Shown: positions 18,101 to 25,466 of the stretch, piece by piece | How positions within the stretch are numbered: the stretch's first letter is position 1 | How the letters are laid out: each line of letters starts with the position of its first letter | Assembly: GCA_023410055.1 (NCBI GenBank) | Contig: JAEYQK010000064.1 | Location: forward strand, 1-64,000 | DNA: 64,000 bases | Reading direction: 5' to 3' | Source: Acidobacteriota bacterium | GTDB lineage: Bacteria; Acidobacteriota; Terriglobia; Terriglobales; Acidobacteriaceae | Notes under the pieces: generated by a model | What the model was told of the DNA's origin: nothing | Database searches by the model: none | What the model saw: only the letters and a program-made list of their open reading frames with translations | Position numbers and translations under genes: made by a program

Positions 18101-21100
18101 CACGCTGACAACAGCGTCACCATTCAGCAGTCCACTGGTTGTGAATTCCGTGTCAGTAGGTGTGTAAGCGCTTCCATAGACCTTGTGGAAGCTGTTGGCG
18201 GTCACGGCAGCGTTGGCCTTGCCGACCACCTGCGGATTGCCAGTCAGCGATCCCGTGATGCCGTTGAAATTGCCATCGCCGCCGTAGCTGGTTGTGATGG
18301 TGTGATTGGCGGCGGCCAATGTGGAAGTCGTGAATGTCGCGACGCCGTTCGGTCCAGAGGGGAACACCGTGCCGCTACCGATCGGACTGCCACCATCCAG
18401 GAACGTCACCGTGCCCGTCGGTGTGCCCGCTCCTGGAGCTACCGGCGAAATCGTGGCGGTGAAGGTCACTGATTGGCCGTAGGTCGACGAATTTCGCGAT
18501 GAAGTCACGGTCGTGGTCGTGTCGGCCTTGTTGACGGCCTGCGTCCACGTCGCGGACGTGCTCTCCGTAAAGTTGGTGTCGCCAGCGAAGATCGCCCCGA
18601 TCCTATGGTTACTGTCGACCGCCAAAGTCGAGATCGTGTAGGTGGCCTGGCCCGAACTGTTGAGAAGTCCCGTTCCCAGCGTCGTCGACCCGTCCATGAA
18701 CGTCACAATTCCTGTCGGCGTTCCCACTCCCGGCACTTGGAGTGAAACCGTAGCCGTGAGGGTGACCGGTGATCCGAAAGCCGACGGATTCGGCGCAGAA
18801 GTTACAGTTGTGTTTGTGTTGGCCTTGTTGATCACCTGCGGATTGCCCGTGAGTGCCCCCGTGCTCCCCTTGAAGTTCATGTCTCCGGCGTAATTGGTCG
18901 TGATTGTGTGATTGCCCACGGCCAGAGCCGAAGTCGTGAAGGTCGCCACGCCTCCGATGAGCATTCCGCTGCCAATGGGGCTGCCACCATCCGAGAAGGT
19001 TACTGTTCCCGTCGGCGTTCCCGCAGCCGCGTGCGAGACTGTGGCCGTGAGCTTCACTGATTGACCGAACCCCGATGGATTCTGGGAGGAGGTGACCGAA
19101 GTCGATGTGGTGGAGTCTACCGTCAGGCTGGCCACTGCAGTATTGCCATTTCCGGCATCGGTTGAGTTAATTGTGACGCTGTTGCTGTAAAGGTTGTCGA
19201 TGGTGCTTTGCACGTCAACCTTGATAGTGCACGTACCCGGGGCCAACGTCGGATTGAGAAAACTAATGATAGGGGAGCCCGGACCTGCTCCTAGCGTGCC
19301 ACCACAATTGTTGACCACATTGGGCGACGACGCCACAACTAGCCCGGGAGGCAACTGATTCGTGAAACTAGAATTAATAGGAGCGGGGTTTCCGTTCGTC
19401 AGAGTGAATGTCAAGGAAGACGGCGCATTCATCGCGACCGTTGCCGGACTGAAGCTCTGAGCGACAGAGATCGGCGCGACAACGGTTACACTGGCCGATG
19501 CCGGCGCGCCCGTACCGCCTTCGGTGGAATTAATCGGGGTAGTGACGTTGTTGACCACGCCGATCGCTGTTCCGGTCACATCTACTGAGAGTGTGCACGT
19601 GGCACCCTGCGCCACCGTCGCTCCTGACAAGCTGATAAAGGGCGCCCCTACGGGCGCAACCGGCATTCCGCCACAAGTGTTGTTCAAATTGTTCGGACCG
19701 GACACATACAAGCCGGCTGGCAGGTTGTCAGTGAAGGAGATCCCTGTTAGCCCATACGAGGCGTTTGGATTCGTAACTGTGAAAGTCAAAGAGGTCGTAC
19801 TTCCCTGCCGGAAAAGAGCAGAGCCGAACGCTTTGCTGAGAGCAGGTGGCAGCAATGGCTCCGTGACTGTGAATGCCGCAGGGTCGGTGTTGTAGGTGGC
19901 CTGCTGCTGACAAGGATTACAGACATTGTTGCAGCACGTATTCCAGCACGTCGACAGACACCAGGTGCCGCAGCAATAAGAATTGCACTGATAGCACTGC
20001 TGAGTGCAACACGATGTCGTGTAGGTGTAAAGCTGACTGACAACTACACTGTAGCTACCTTGCGACGAAGCCAAACCACCAGGGACGGTGACATCAATTT
20101 CGGTATCTGAAACGGTGGTTCCGGATCCAAGATTGACCCCTTGGAAGTACACCGTGTTCTGCCCCAGTGTGAACCCAACACCAATAATCTTCAGCGTGAA
20201 GGAATTGCTACTAGCGGGCGCATGATCCGGATCGAGCGTGATGGTCGCGCCCAAGTCGGTGAATTTCGCGTACGCCGTGCGATTGGAGGTCTGCCCTACC
20301 GCTTTAACAAGAAACGCCACATGGGCATCATTCTTGGTAAAGAGTTCCGAGTTGCTGATATCGCCCTGATCGTCGGCCTTGGCAACAAGATTAATATCCG
20401 CATCTCCGTCGCTCTGACGCACATTGAGTGTGACTACTTCGCCGGGCACCCAACCTGATCCGGTAAGAGTTACTTGCGTATTGGGCGGGTAGTCCTGGCG
20501 GTCACTTTTCAGCGAGGGATATCGAGCGGTCTCGATCGAGCTTTGTGGGCCGAACAGATTGTTTCCGCCCGCCACACAACTGCGACCGTTGCCAGAAAAT
20601 GCCACGAATTCCGATCTGGGAGTAAGCAGGCTTGGGGCCGGTTTGAACGCGAACGATTCGGGATCCATGTAATCGACCGCCGCCACCGGGCCAGTGTCAT
20701 TGCGGCCACCCAGAACCAACAGGTTGCTGCTATTCGCCAGTTCGAGTGTGACATGGCCGAATCGTGCGACGGATAACTTGCTAGCAGCGACTCCCATCAT
20801 GCCATCGCGGTAGAACACGGCCACCGTGTCATAGCCCTGAGTGCCGTCGGGTGTTCCACCAGCGAGCACTACGTCACCATATAGAGCTCGTGTAGCGGTG
20901 TGGGCATAGCGGGGCGCATCCAGTGCCGGCCCAGTCGAGACAGTGTCCGCTGTGGGGTCGTAAAAACTCGTCGATGCAAGTGCCGTGCTGCCCGTGCGCC
21001 CACCGGCAATGAAAACCCGTCCGTCCAACAGCAACGTTGCAGTATGCTGTGCGCGTGGCGCATCCAGTCGCGCGGCCGCCACGGTGAACTCCCCGGTAGA

Positions 21101-21694
21101 CACGTTGTAACGCTCTATCGATCCATTCGCCTTTCCGCTTCCGTCTTCTCCACCAATGATGACGACGGTCTTGGCGTTGACAGTCGTTGCCGTGTGGAAA
21201 CGGCGCGCACTGCTCATCGCACCGGCAGACGCGAAGGTGTCGGAAACAGGATCGTAGATCTCTGCCGACGCCAATGCGCCTATGGAGTTCTCTCCACCGA
21301 TCAGCAGCACTCGCCCGTCTTCCAAAAGGGTCGCGGTGTGATTCTTTCTAGCAACCGTCATGGTTCCGGATGTTGCGCGAATCGTGCCGTTCGTCGGATC
21401 GAATACTTCCGCCGCGTTCAAGGCTCCGGCACTGGTCTCGCCGCCTGCGATCAGTACTCTGCCGTCGTTGAGGACAGTAGCCGTATGAGAGCCGCGCGCC
21501 GCAATAAGGTCGCCGACTGCGGACCAATCCCCCACGTTTTGCTGGGCAAATCCAAATCCCGCCGACACAAACAACAGCAGGAGCAAGAGCGCCATGACGC
21601 TGCGGACCAGGCCCACGGTTTGTGGAAACGAACCGTTTACTTTGTAGAAGGTTGGAGTCCGGACAACCTGTTGGTCGATAGAACCGTGGCGCAT
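15173..21694 (-). CDS. Giant secreted kelch / Ig-like / MBG-repeat protein
   Basis: About 2170 residues. After an N-terminal hydrophobic signal (SVMALLLLLLFVSAGFGFAQQ) come, approximately: kelch propeller repeats (to ~400; repeated ARxxHTATxLxDGRVxxxGG), a TIG-like domain, a cysteine-rich patch (~560-607), DUF11-like domains with TCTLSVDVTGT, Ig-like group 3 repeats (GTPTGTVTFxDG, YxGDxNF), a long run of MBG-like repeats (YGxxDPTLxGTLSGF; ANSFHKxYGxxYTP), then one more Ig-like repeat. The C-terminus has two hydrophobic segments separated by MGPQRKKC. ATG at 21694 follows GGGGGAG. A cell-surface adhesion or matrix role is inferred. Confidence 0.82.
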   Translation of the reverse strand: MRHGSIDQQVVRTPTFYKVNGSFPQTVGLVRSVMALLLLLLFVSAGFGFAQQNVGDWSAVGDLIAARGSHTATVLNDGRVLIAGGETSAGALNAAEVFDPTNGTIRATSGTMTVARKNHTATLLEDGRVLLIGGENSIGALASAEIYDPVSDTFASAGAMSSARRFHTATTVNAKTVVIIGGEDGSGKANGSIERYNVSTGEFTVAAARLDAPRAQHTATLLLDGRVFIAGGRTGSTALASTSFYDPTADTVSTGPALDAPRYAHTATRALYGDVVLAGGTPDGTQGYDTVAVFYRDGMMGVAASKLSVARFGHVTLELANSSNLLVLGGRNDTGPVAAVDYMDPESFAFKPAPSLLTPRSEFVAFSGNGRSCVAGGNNLFGPQSSIETARYPSLKSDRQDYPPNTQVTLTGSGWVPGEVVTLNVRQSDGDADINLVAKADDQGDISNSELFTKNDAHVAFLVKAVGQTSNRTAYAKFTDLGATITLDPDHAPASSNSFTLKIIGVGFTLGQNTVYFQGVNLGSGTTVSDTEIDVTVPGGLASSQGSYSVVVSQLYTYTTSCCTQQCYQCNSYCCGTWCLSTCWNTCCNNVCNPCQQQATYNTDPAAFTVTEPLLPPALSKAFGSALFRQGSTTSLTFTVTNPNASYGLTGISFTDNLPAGLYVSGPNNLNNTCGGMPVAPVGAPFISLSGATVAQGATCTLSVDVTGTAIGVVNNVTTPINSTEGGTGAPASASVTVVAPISVAQSFSPATVAMNAPSSLTFTLTNGNPAPINSSFTNQLPPGLVVASSPNVVNNCGGTLGAGPGSPIISFLNPTLAPGTCTIKVDVQSTIDNLYSNSVTINSTDAGNGNTAVASLTVDSTTSTSVTSSQNPSGFGQSVKLTATVSHAAAGTPTGTVTFSDGGSPIGSGMLIGGVATFTTSALAVGNHTITTNYAGDMNFKGSTGALTGNPQVINKANTNTTVTSAPNPSAFGSPVTLTATVSLQVPGVGTPTGIVTFMDGSTTLGTGLLNSSGQATYTISTLAVDSNHRIGAIFAGDTNFTESTSATWTQAVNKADTTTTVTSSRNSSTYGQSVTFTATISPVAPGAGTPTGTVTFLDGGSPIGSGTVFPSGPNGVATFTTSTLAAANHTITTSYGGDGNFNGITGSLTGNPQVVGKANAAVTANSFHKVYGSAYTPTDTEFTTSGLLNGDAVVSVTLSSPGFANSATVLAPGPTYTITPSAAVGTGLSNYSITYVNGTVTIDLRPLTVTANSVHKPYGTLYTPQGTEFTTSGLSNGDTVSSVTLTSAGFAGAARAVAPGPTYGITPSAAVGTGLGNYTISYANGILTVDKATASVTPTGNAKTYGATDPTLTGTLNGFLASDNVTATYNRTAGETVAGSPYTISATLSPAAVLGNYNITYNTANFTINKANAGVTANSFHKGYGTLYTPSGAEFTTSGFMNGDNVSSVTLNSTGFANAARVVAPGPTYPITPSAAVGTGLSNYTITYTDGTLTVDSLPVAVTANSFHKSYGSLYTPSGAEFTTSGLANGDNISSVTLASAGFAQAASVASPGPTYAITPSAAVGTGVGNYAITYSEGTLTVDTASLTVTPDGSKLKTYGQTFSGFTGQVTGLQNTDAVTVSYDSTGAPPTAGVGSYDITVAGVTFTSGAASNYNVTKNTATGGLTINKATASVTPTAASKPYGATDPTLAGTLSGFMAADNVVATFSRAAGETVTGSPYPISATLAPAAVLGNYNITYNTANFTISKAAASVTPTAASKAYGTTDPTLAGTLSGFMAADNVVATYSRVAGETVAGGPYTISATLSPAGVLGNYNLTYNTAEFTINKAVASVTPSAASKTYGTSDPTLAGTLSGFVAADNVVARYSRAPGETVAGSPYTISATLTPMAALGNYDVTYGTASFTINKAPASATLQTSAPVVMLMSSITLTANVSSPNGTPTGNVSFMDGSTSLGSGPIDNTGTATLTLSTLSAGTRNLAVVYNGDSNFSGTTSAAVSQVVQDFRLTAVSGSMLSTTVLPGGAASYQLQIAPTAGTNFISSINLSLTGLPPGATYTITPTTISAGSGSQTITVQVQTAKTAAGLRSRGTGLPFYALGLLLPAFGIVHLGRMGPQRKKCTAFVLCVLIALAILSMSACGGRSGFLNQPSQTYTLQLNGASGALQHSATLSLTVQ
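15960..18230 (-). repeat. Tandem MBG-domain coding repeats
   Basis: The stretch encodes about ten MBG-like modules of two alternating kinds, each ~75-80 codons. One kind begins KxYGxxDPTLxGTL and ends YNTAxFTINKA; the other begins ANSFHKxYGxxYTP and ends YxxGTLTVD. Adjacent copies are close at DNA level (for example the stretches beginning near 16185, 16425 and 16665), so unequal crossing-over could change the repeat number. Confidence 0.8.
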
Positions 21695-22219
21695 CGTGAT
21701 CTCCCCCGCCCGCAACAACGGGCATCTCTGTCACTTCGGGCCGGAACTACGGGGCGATCGGCTGCTACGGATTGCCGCAATGGAACGTGAATTCCTGGTG
21801 TTCCACTCCACCGCCTCAGTTCCATGGCATCTGGCCCCGGTTCACTTTGCTGTAGGCCGAGGCCGATAGTGGTTTTCCGCCATCCGAGCGAGAAGGCTCC
21901 CCCAAGAACTCCTCGCTCAGTTGGCTTTGCAATGAATTGCGAGAACATTTTGGGGCGAAGGGATCGAATCAGGGAGTGCTTTACGGTAAGGAATTGGGGA
22001 GAGTAACCAGGTCAGGAGACTGCGATCATGTTCTGGTTGCTACACAGCGGATCACAGTGTGGAAGTAATAAATTGATAATCAACAACATACATAGTGGCC
22101 GCTGGAGCAGTAACCAATCGAGATTACGTTAGTTCGAGAGAACAACTTCCAGGATGATTTCTGCCCGTTTTACCGTAAAATGAGACCTCCATTCTCTTCT
22201 GAACTGCGTTGGACTTGAC
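21695..22219. other. Divergent intergenic region with two related palindromic sites
   Basis: About 525 bp between the divergent giant-protein and TPR genes. No convincing gene. TTTACGGTAA lies at 21980-21989, and its reverse complement TTACCGTAAA lies inside the near-palindrome TTTTACCGTAAAA at 22168-22180, about 40 bp before the TPR gene. The pair may be operators for one regulator serving both promoters. No promoter hexamers could be assigned with confidence. Confidence 0.4.
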
Positions 22220-24565
22220 ATGGCCTTTCAAACAGGAGCCGATGGTCGAGCTGTCGAAAGTACCGAAGAAGGCATCCCGCACTCCGAAGTGCGCGCACAA
22301 CTCCAGCGCATTCTAGCCGAACCCGCTTTTTCGCGATCACAACGTCTGAGCCGTTTTCTTTCTTTTGTCGTAAACGAAACGCTAAAGGGAGACCGGAACA
22401 GTCTCAAAGAGTATCAGCTTGGGGTTGAGGTATGTGATCGTGGGAAGTCCTACGATCCGCGTACCGACCCGGTAGTTCGGGTTGAGGCAAGACGTCTTCG
22501 CTCCGCTCTTGAAGGCTACTACGCGAATGGCGGACGCGACGACACCATCATTATCTCCCTGCCCAAGGGCGGATACGTTCCCTCCTTTACTCAACGGAAC
22601 ACGAATCAGGCAGAGCCAAAATCCAGATCGAACGGGCTTAAGTTTGCATTGACCGCATCCGCGGTCTCTCTGGTTCTTGTTATGGCTGCTACGGCGTTCT
22701 GGCATTTCCGGTCGGGCCAGGGCCTGACGGAGAAAGATACGGTTGTGGTGGCTGATTTCGCCAATAACACCGGCGATCCCGTCTTCAACGAGACTCTGCG
22801 GCACGGTCTTACAGCCCAACTGGAGCAATCACCGTTTCTGAATCTGCTATCTGAGGCGAGCGTGGCCCAAACCATCGCCTTAATGGCGAACGACAAAGAT
22901 GCGCCGCTCACGGCGGAGGCGGCGCGCCAAGTCTGTCAGCGCACGGGCGGCACCGCAACCATTGAAGGCTCCATTTCAATGCTTGGTGGGCAATACGTGC
23001 TGAATATCGAAGCTGTCAATTGTCACTCGGGAGATATCTTGGCACAGGAACAGGTTACCGCCGAGCGCAAAGAGCAAGTTCTCCCTGCGTTGGCATCGGC
23101 AGCGACGGGATTGCGCCGCAAGTTGGGCGAATCGCTTGCCTCAGTACAGAAGTTCGATGCCCCACCTGAAAATGTGACCACACCTTCGCTTGAGGCTTTG
23201 CAGGCATACAGTCTTGGATTCAATGTGCATGTGGTTAGCCTGGACGAGGCGCGGGCGGCCGAGTTGTTCCGGCGGGCGGTGAGCCTCGACCCCACTTTCG
23301 CAATGGCCTACGCTCGCCTGGCGACCTGTTACCTGAATCTCGGGGAGTCGACGCTCGCGGCGGAGAGCATGCGCAAAGCGTATGCACTTCGGGAACGGGT
23401 CAGCGACCACGAACGGCTGTTCATAGTATCTCAGTATCAACGTTACGTGGCTGGCGATCTGGAAGCGGCCGAAAAGACTTATCAGTTACGCGCTGAGCTG
23501 TACCCGCACGATGACATACCGATTGGCAATCTGGGCAACGACTATTTCAGCCAGGGCGAGTATGACAAAGCGGTAGCTGCAACCGAAGAAGCGCTCCGCC
23601 GGAATCCCGGCAGCCGTATCTGGCACGGAAACATGGTAGGCGATTACGTTGCCGCTAATCAGATTCAGAAAGCGAAGGCGGTTGCGGATGGGGCGATCAA
23701 AGCTCAGTTGGATAGCACGTGGCTTCGTTTGTGGCTCTATCAGATCGATTTCCTCGAGCAAAACGATCAGGCGATGCAGCGCGATGCTGCCTTGATCAGA
23801 CGGAATCCTGGATTCGAGGACGCAATGTTGTATTACCAATCCCAGGCAGCGATTTATGCGGGGCGTCTGGGCGAGTCACGTGAGCTGAGCCGCCGTGCAG
23901 TCCAAACTGCGCAGCGATCCGGGCAGAGCGAGAGTAGCGCCATCTATGCAGCCGAAGAGGGACTCCGAGAGGCTTTGGTAGGAAATGCGGGACTGGCTAA
24001 ACAACAGGCACACACGGCGCTGCATATCTCTCGCGATCGCTATACGGAAGCAGTCGCCGCTGTCACGTTCGCCGTAGCTGGCGACTCATCACAGGCGAAG
24101 CGGCTAAGTGATGACTTGCTTGATCGCTTTCCCGATGACACGCTCGTCAAAACCGTCTACTTTCCGATGATCCGGGCCGCGTTGGCCCTCTATGGACCTA
24201 ACAAGGAACCAAGAAAGGCTATAGAAGCGCTCGCCCCGTCAGCTCCCTATGAACTCGGGTCGCAAGCAATGATCAGAGTAGGGTTCCTTACTTGTTATCC
24301 GGTTTACTTCCGCGGGAATGCGTATTTGGAATCCGGACAGGGCGTCTCGGCCGCCTCCGAATTTCAGAAGATCATCGATAATCCTCAAATTACGATGACC
24401 GACCCGATTCGTCCGCTGGCGTTTCTGGGGCTCGCTCGCGCTTACGCCATCTCGGGTGACGAGACCCGTAGCCGTGAAGCCTACCAGAAATTCCGCGCCT
24501 TATGGAAGAATTGTGATCGTGACATTCCCCTGCTGAAGAATGCCGCTCGCCAGTTCGAACACTAG
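22220..24565 (+). CDS. Membrane-anchored TPR protein with N-terminal regulator-like domain
   Basis: A 781-residue protein. Residues ~20-125 form a conserved domain (LQRILAEPAFSRSQRLSRFLSFVV, YDPRTDPVVRVEARRLRSAL, IIISLPKGGYVPSF) that resembles winged-helix regulators of the acidobacterial 'adenylate cyclase/TPR' type. One transmembrane helix follows at about 134-155, then a FlgO/TolB-like domain (VVVADFANNTGDPVFNETLRHGLTAQL), then tetratricopeptide repeats from ~330 to the end. It could sense something outside the membrane and act on DNA, but that is inference. It is divergent from the giant surface protein and may control it. There is no clear Shine-Dalgarno before the ATG. Confidence 0.75.
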   Translation: MAFQTGADGRAVESTEEGIPHSEVRAQLQRILAEPAFSRSQRLSRFLSFVVNETLKGDRNSLKEYQLGVEVCDRGKSYDPRTDPVVRVEARRLRSALEGYYANGGRDDTIIISLPKGGYVPSFTQRNTNQAEPKSRSNGLKFALTASAVSLVLVMAATAFWHFRSGQGLTEKDTVVVADFANNTGDPVFNETLRHGLTAQLEQSPFLNLLSEASVAQTIALMANDKDAPLTAEAARQVCQRTGGTATIEGSISMLGGQYVLNIEAVNCHSGDILAQEQVTAERKEQVLPALASAATGLRRKLGESLASVQKFDAPPENVTTPSLEALQAYSLGFNVHVVSLDEARAAELFRRAVSLDPTFAMAYARLATCYLNLGESTLAAESMRKAYALRERVSDHERLFIVSQYQRYVAGDLEAAEKTYQLRAELYPHDDIPIGNLGNDYFSQGEYDKAVAATEEALRRNPGSRIWHGNMVGDYVAANQIQKAKAVADGAIKAQLDSTWLRLWLYQIDFLEQNDQAMQRDAALIRRNPGFEDAMLYYQSQAAIYAGRLGESRELSRRAVQTAQRSGQSESSAIYAAEEGLREALVGNAGLAKQQAHTALHISRDRYTEAVAAVTFAVAGDSSQAKRLSDDLLDRFPDDTLVKTVYFPMIRAALALYGPNKEPRKAIEALAPSAPYELGSQAMIRVGFLTCYPVYFRGNAYLESGQGVSAASEFQKIIDNPQITMTDPIRPLAFLGLARAYAISGDETRSREAYQKFRALWKNCDRDIPLLKNAARQFEH

Positions 24566-24844
24566 TAACACGTGTGCCTCCCTGACCAGCGGGTTTGGTG
24601 AGCGCGCCGGGAGTCGAACCCAGAACCTACTGATTTCGAACCGGGAACCAAAAACCAATGGGTTCAACGGTTTCCCAGCAGTTCAGATGAACAGAAATAG
24701 GCAGATTGAGCCGAGGTTGTTCCCTAGTGTGTTCCCTAGAATGCTTGTGGAAAGCACCGCTGACATTCTAAGGACGACTAGAGATGCCGATGCAATGTGA
24801 ATCACCACCTCGTATCACTAGAAGATTGCCGACATCTTCGGAAG
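24566..24844. other. Gene-poor gap with a tRNA 3'-end fragment
   Basis: No convincing gene. At 24596-24636 the minus strand reads as the 3' part of a tRNA: the end of an anticodon arm, AGGTT, the T-arm CTGGGTTCGACTCCCGG, then CGCGCTCACCA. No matching 5' half (which would begin GAGCGCG) lies to the right. Such fragments are left when an integrative element recombines at a tRNA gene. The element itself is not visible. Confidence 0.5.
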
Positions 24845-25456
24845 TTACTCTGTTGCCTTCAACCCGAGTTGGTGATTACCCGTCTTCGACAAAGCGTGAG
24901 TTGTGTCGAGATCGAGATTGAGTTCCAGAACGTTCACTCGGGCTTCACCGAGGAAACCCAGCTGGCGATCCTCCGTATGTTTTGCGATTATCTGCCGTAG
25001 TGCATCCTCACTGATTCCTCGTTCGCGAGCGACGCGCGGAACCTGGAAGTCGGCCGCCGCTGGCGTGATGTGCGGGTCGAAACCAGAGGCTGAGGTTGTC
25101 ACCAAATCGACCGGCACGGATTTGCCGGGATTTTCGGCCTGAAGGATGGAGGCTTCGCCCTTTACGCGATCGATCAGCTTCTGGTTCGTCGGTCCGAGGT
25201 TTGACCCGCCGGAATTGGCAGCGTCATAGCCGTTGCCAGCGGCAGATGGCCTGGGATGGAAGTATCCCGGAGAAGAGAATCCCTGACCGATGATGCTGGA
25301 ACCAACGACAACGCCTTCACGCGTGATCAACTGCCCGTTCGCCTTGTCATGAAAGAACAGCTGCGCGAGCCCGGTCATGACAAGCGGATACACCAAACCA
25401 AGCAAGATGGTGGTTGCAACTGTCATCAATGCAGCAGTGAGTAGATTCCGTTTCAT
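24845..25456 (-). CDS. kdpC: K+-transporting ATPase subunit C
   Basis: A 203-residue KdpC. A single N-terminal membrane helix (LLTAALMTVATTILLGLVYPLVMTG) is followed by a periplasmic domain with GQGFSSPGYFHPRPSAAGNGYDAANSGGSNLGPTN, the family signature. KdpC stabilises the KdpFABC potassium pump. It is the last gene of the minus-strand kdp operon, 10 bp after kdpB. Confidence 0.96.
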   Translation of the reverse strand: MKRNLLTAALMTVATTILLGLVYPLVMTGLAQLFFHDKANGQLITREGVVVGSSIIGQGFSSPGYFHPRPSAAGNGYDAANSGGSNLGPTNQKLIDRVKGEASILQAENPGKSVPVDLVTTSASGFDPHITPAAADFQVPRVARERGISEDALRQIIAKHTEDRQLGFLGEARVNVLELNLDLDTTHALSKTGNHQLGLKATE

Positions 25457-25466
25457 ACCAAAACCT

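Noticed and set aside
15960..18230. CRISPR-like array
   Set aside because: The repeats are ~240 bp in-frame protein modules without short repeat-spacer structure.
20900..21790. Long plus-strand open frame
   Set aside because: It is the shadow of kelch-repeat coding sequence on the other strand, with no signal peptide or domain.
21637..21948. Minus-strand ORF upstream of the giant protein
   Set aside because: Overlaps the signal-peptide end in another frame and has no recognisable features or ribosome site.
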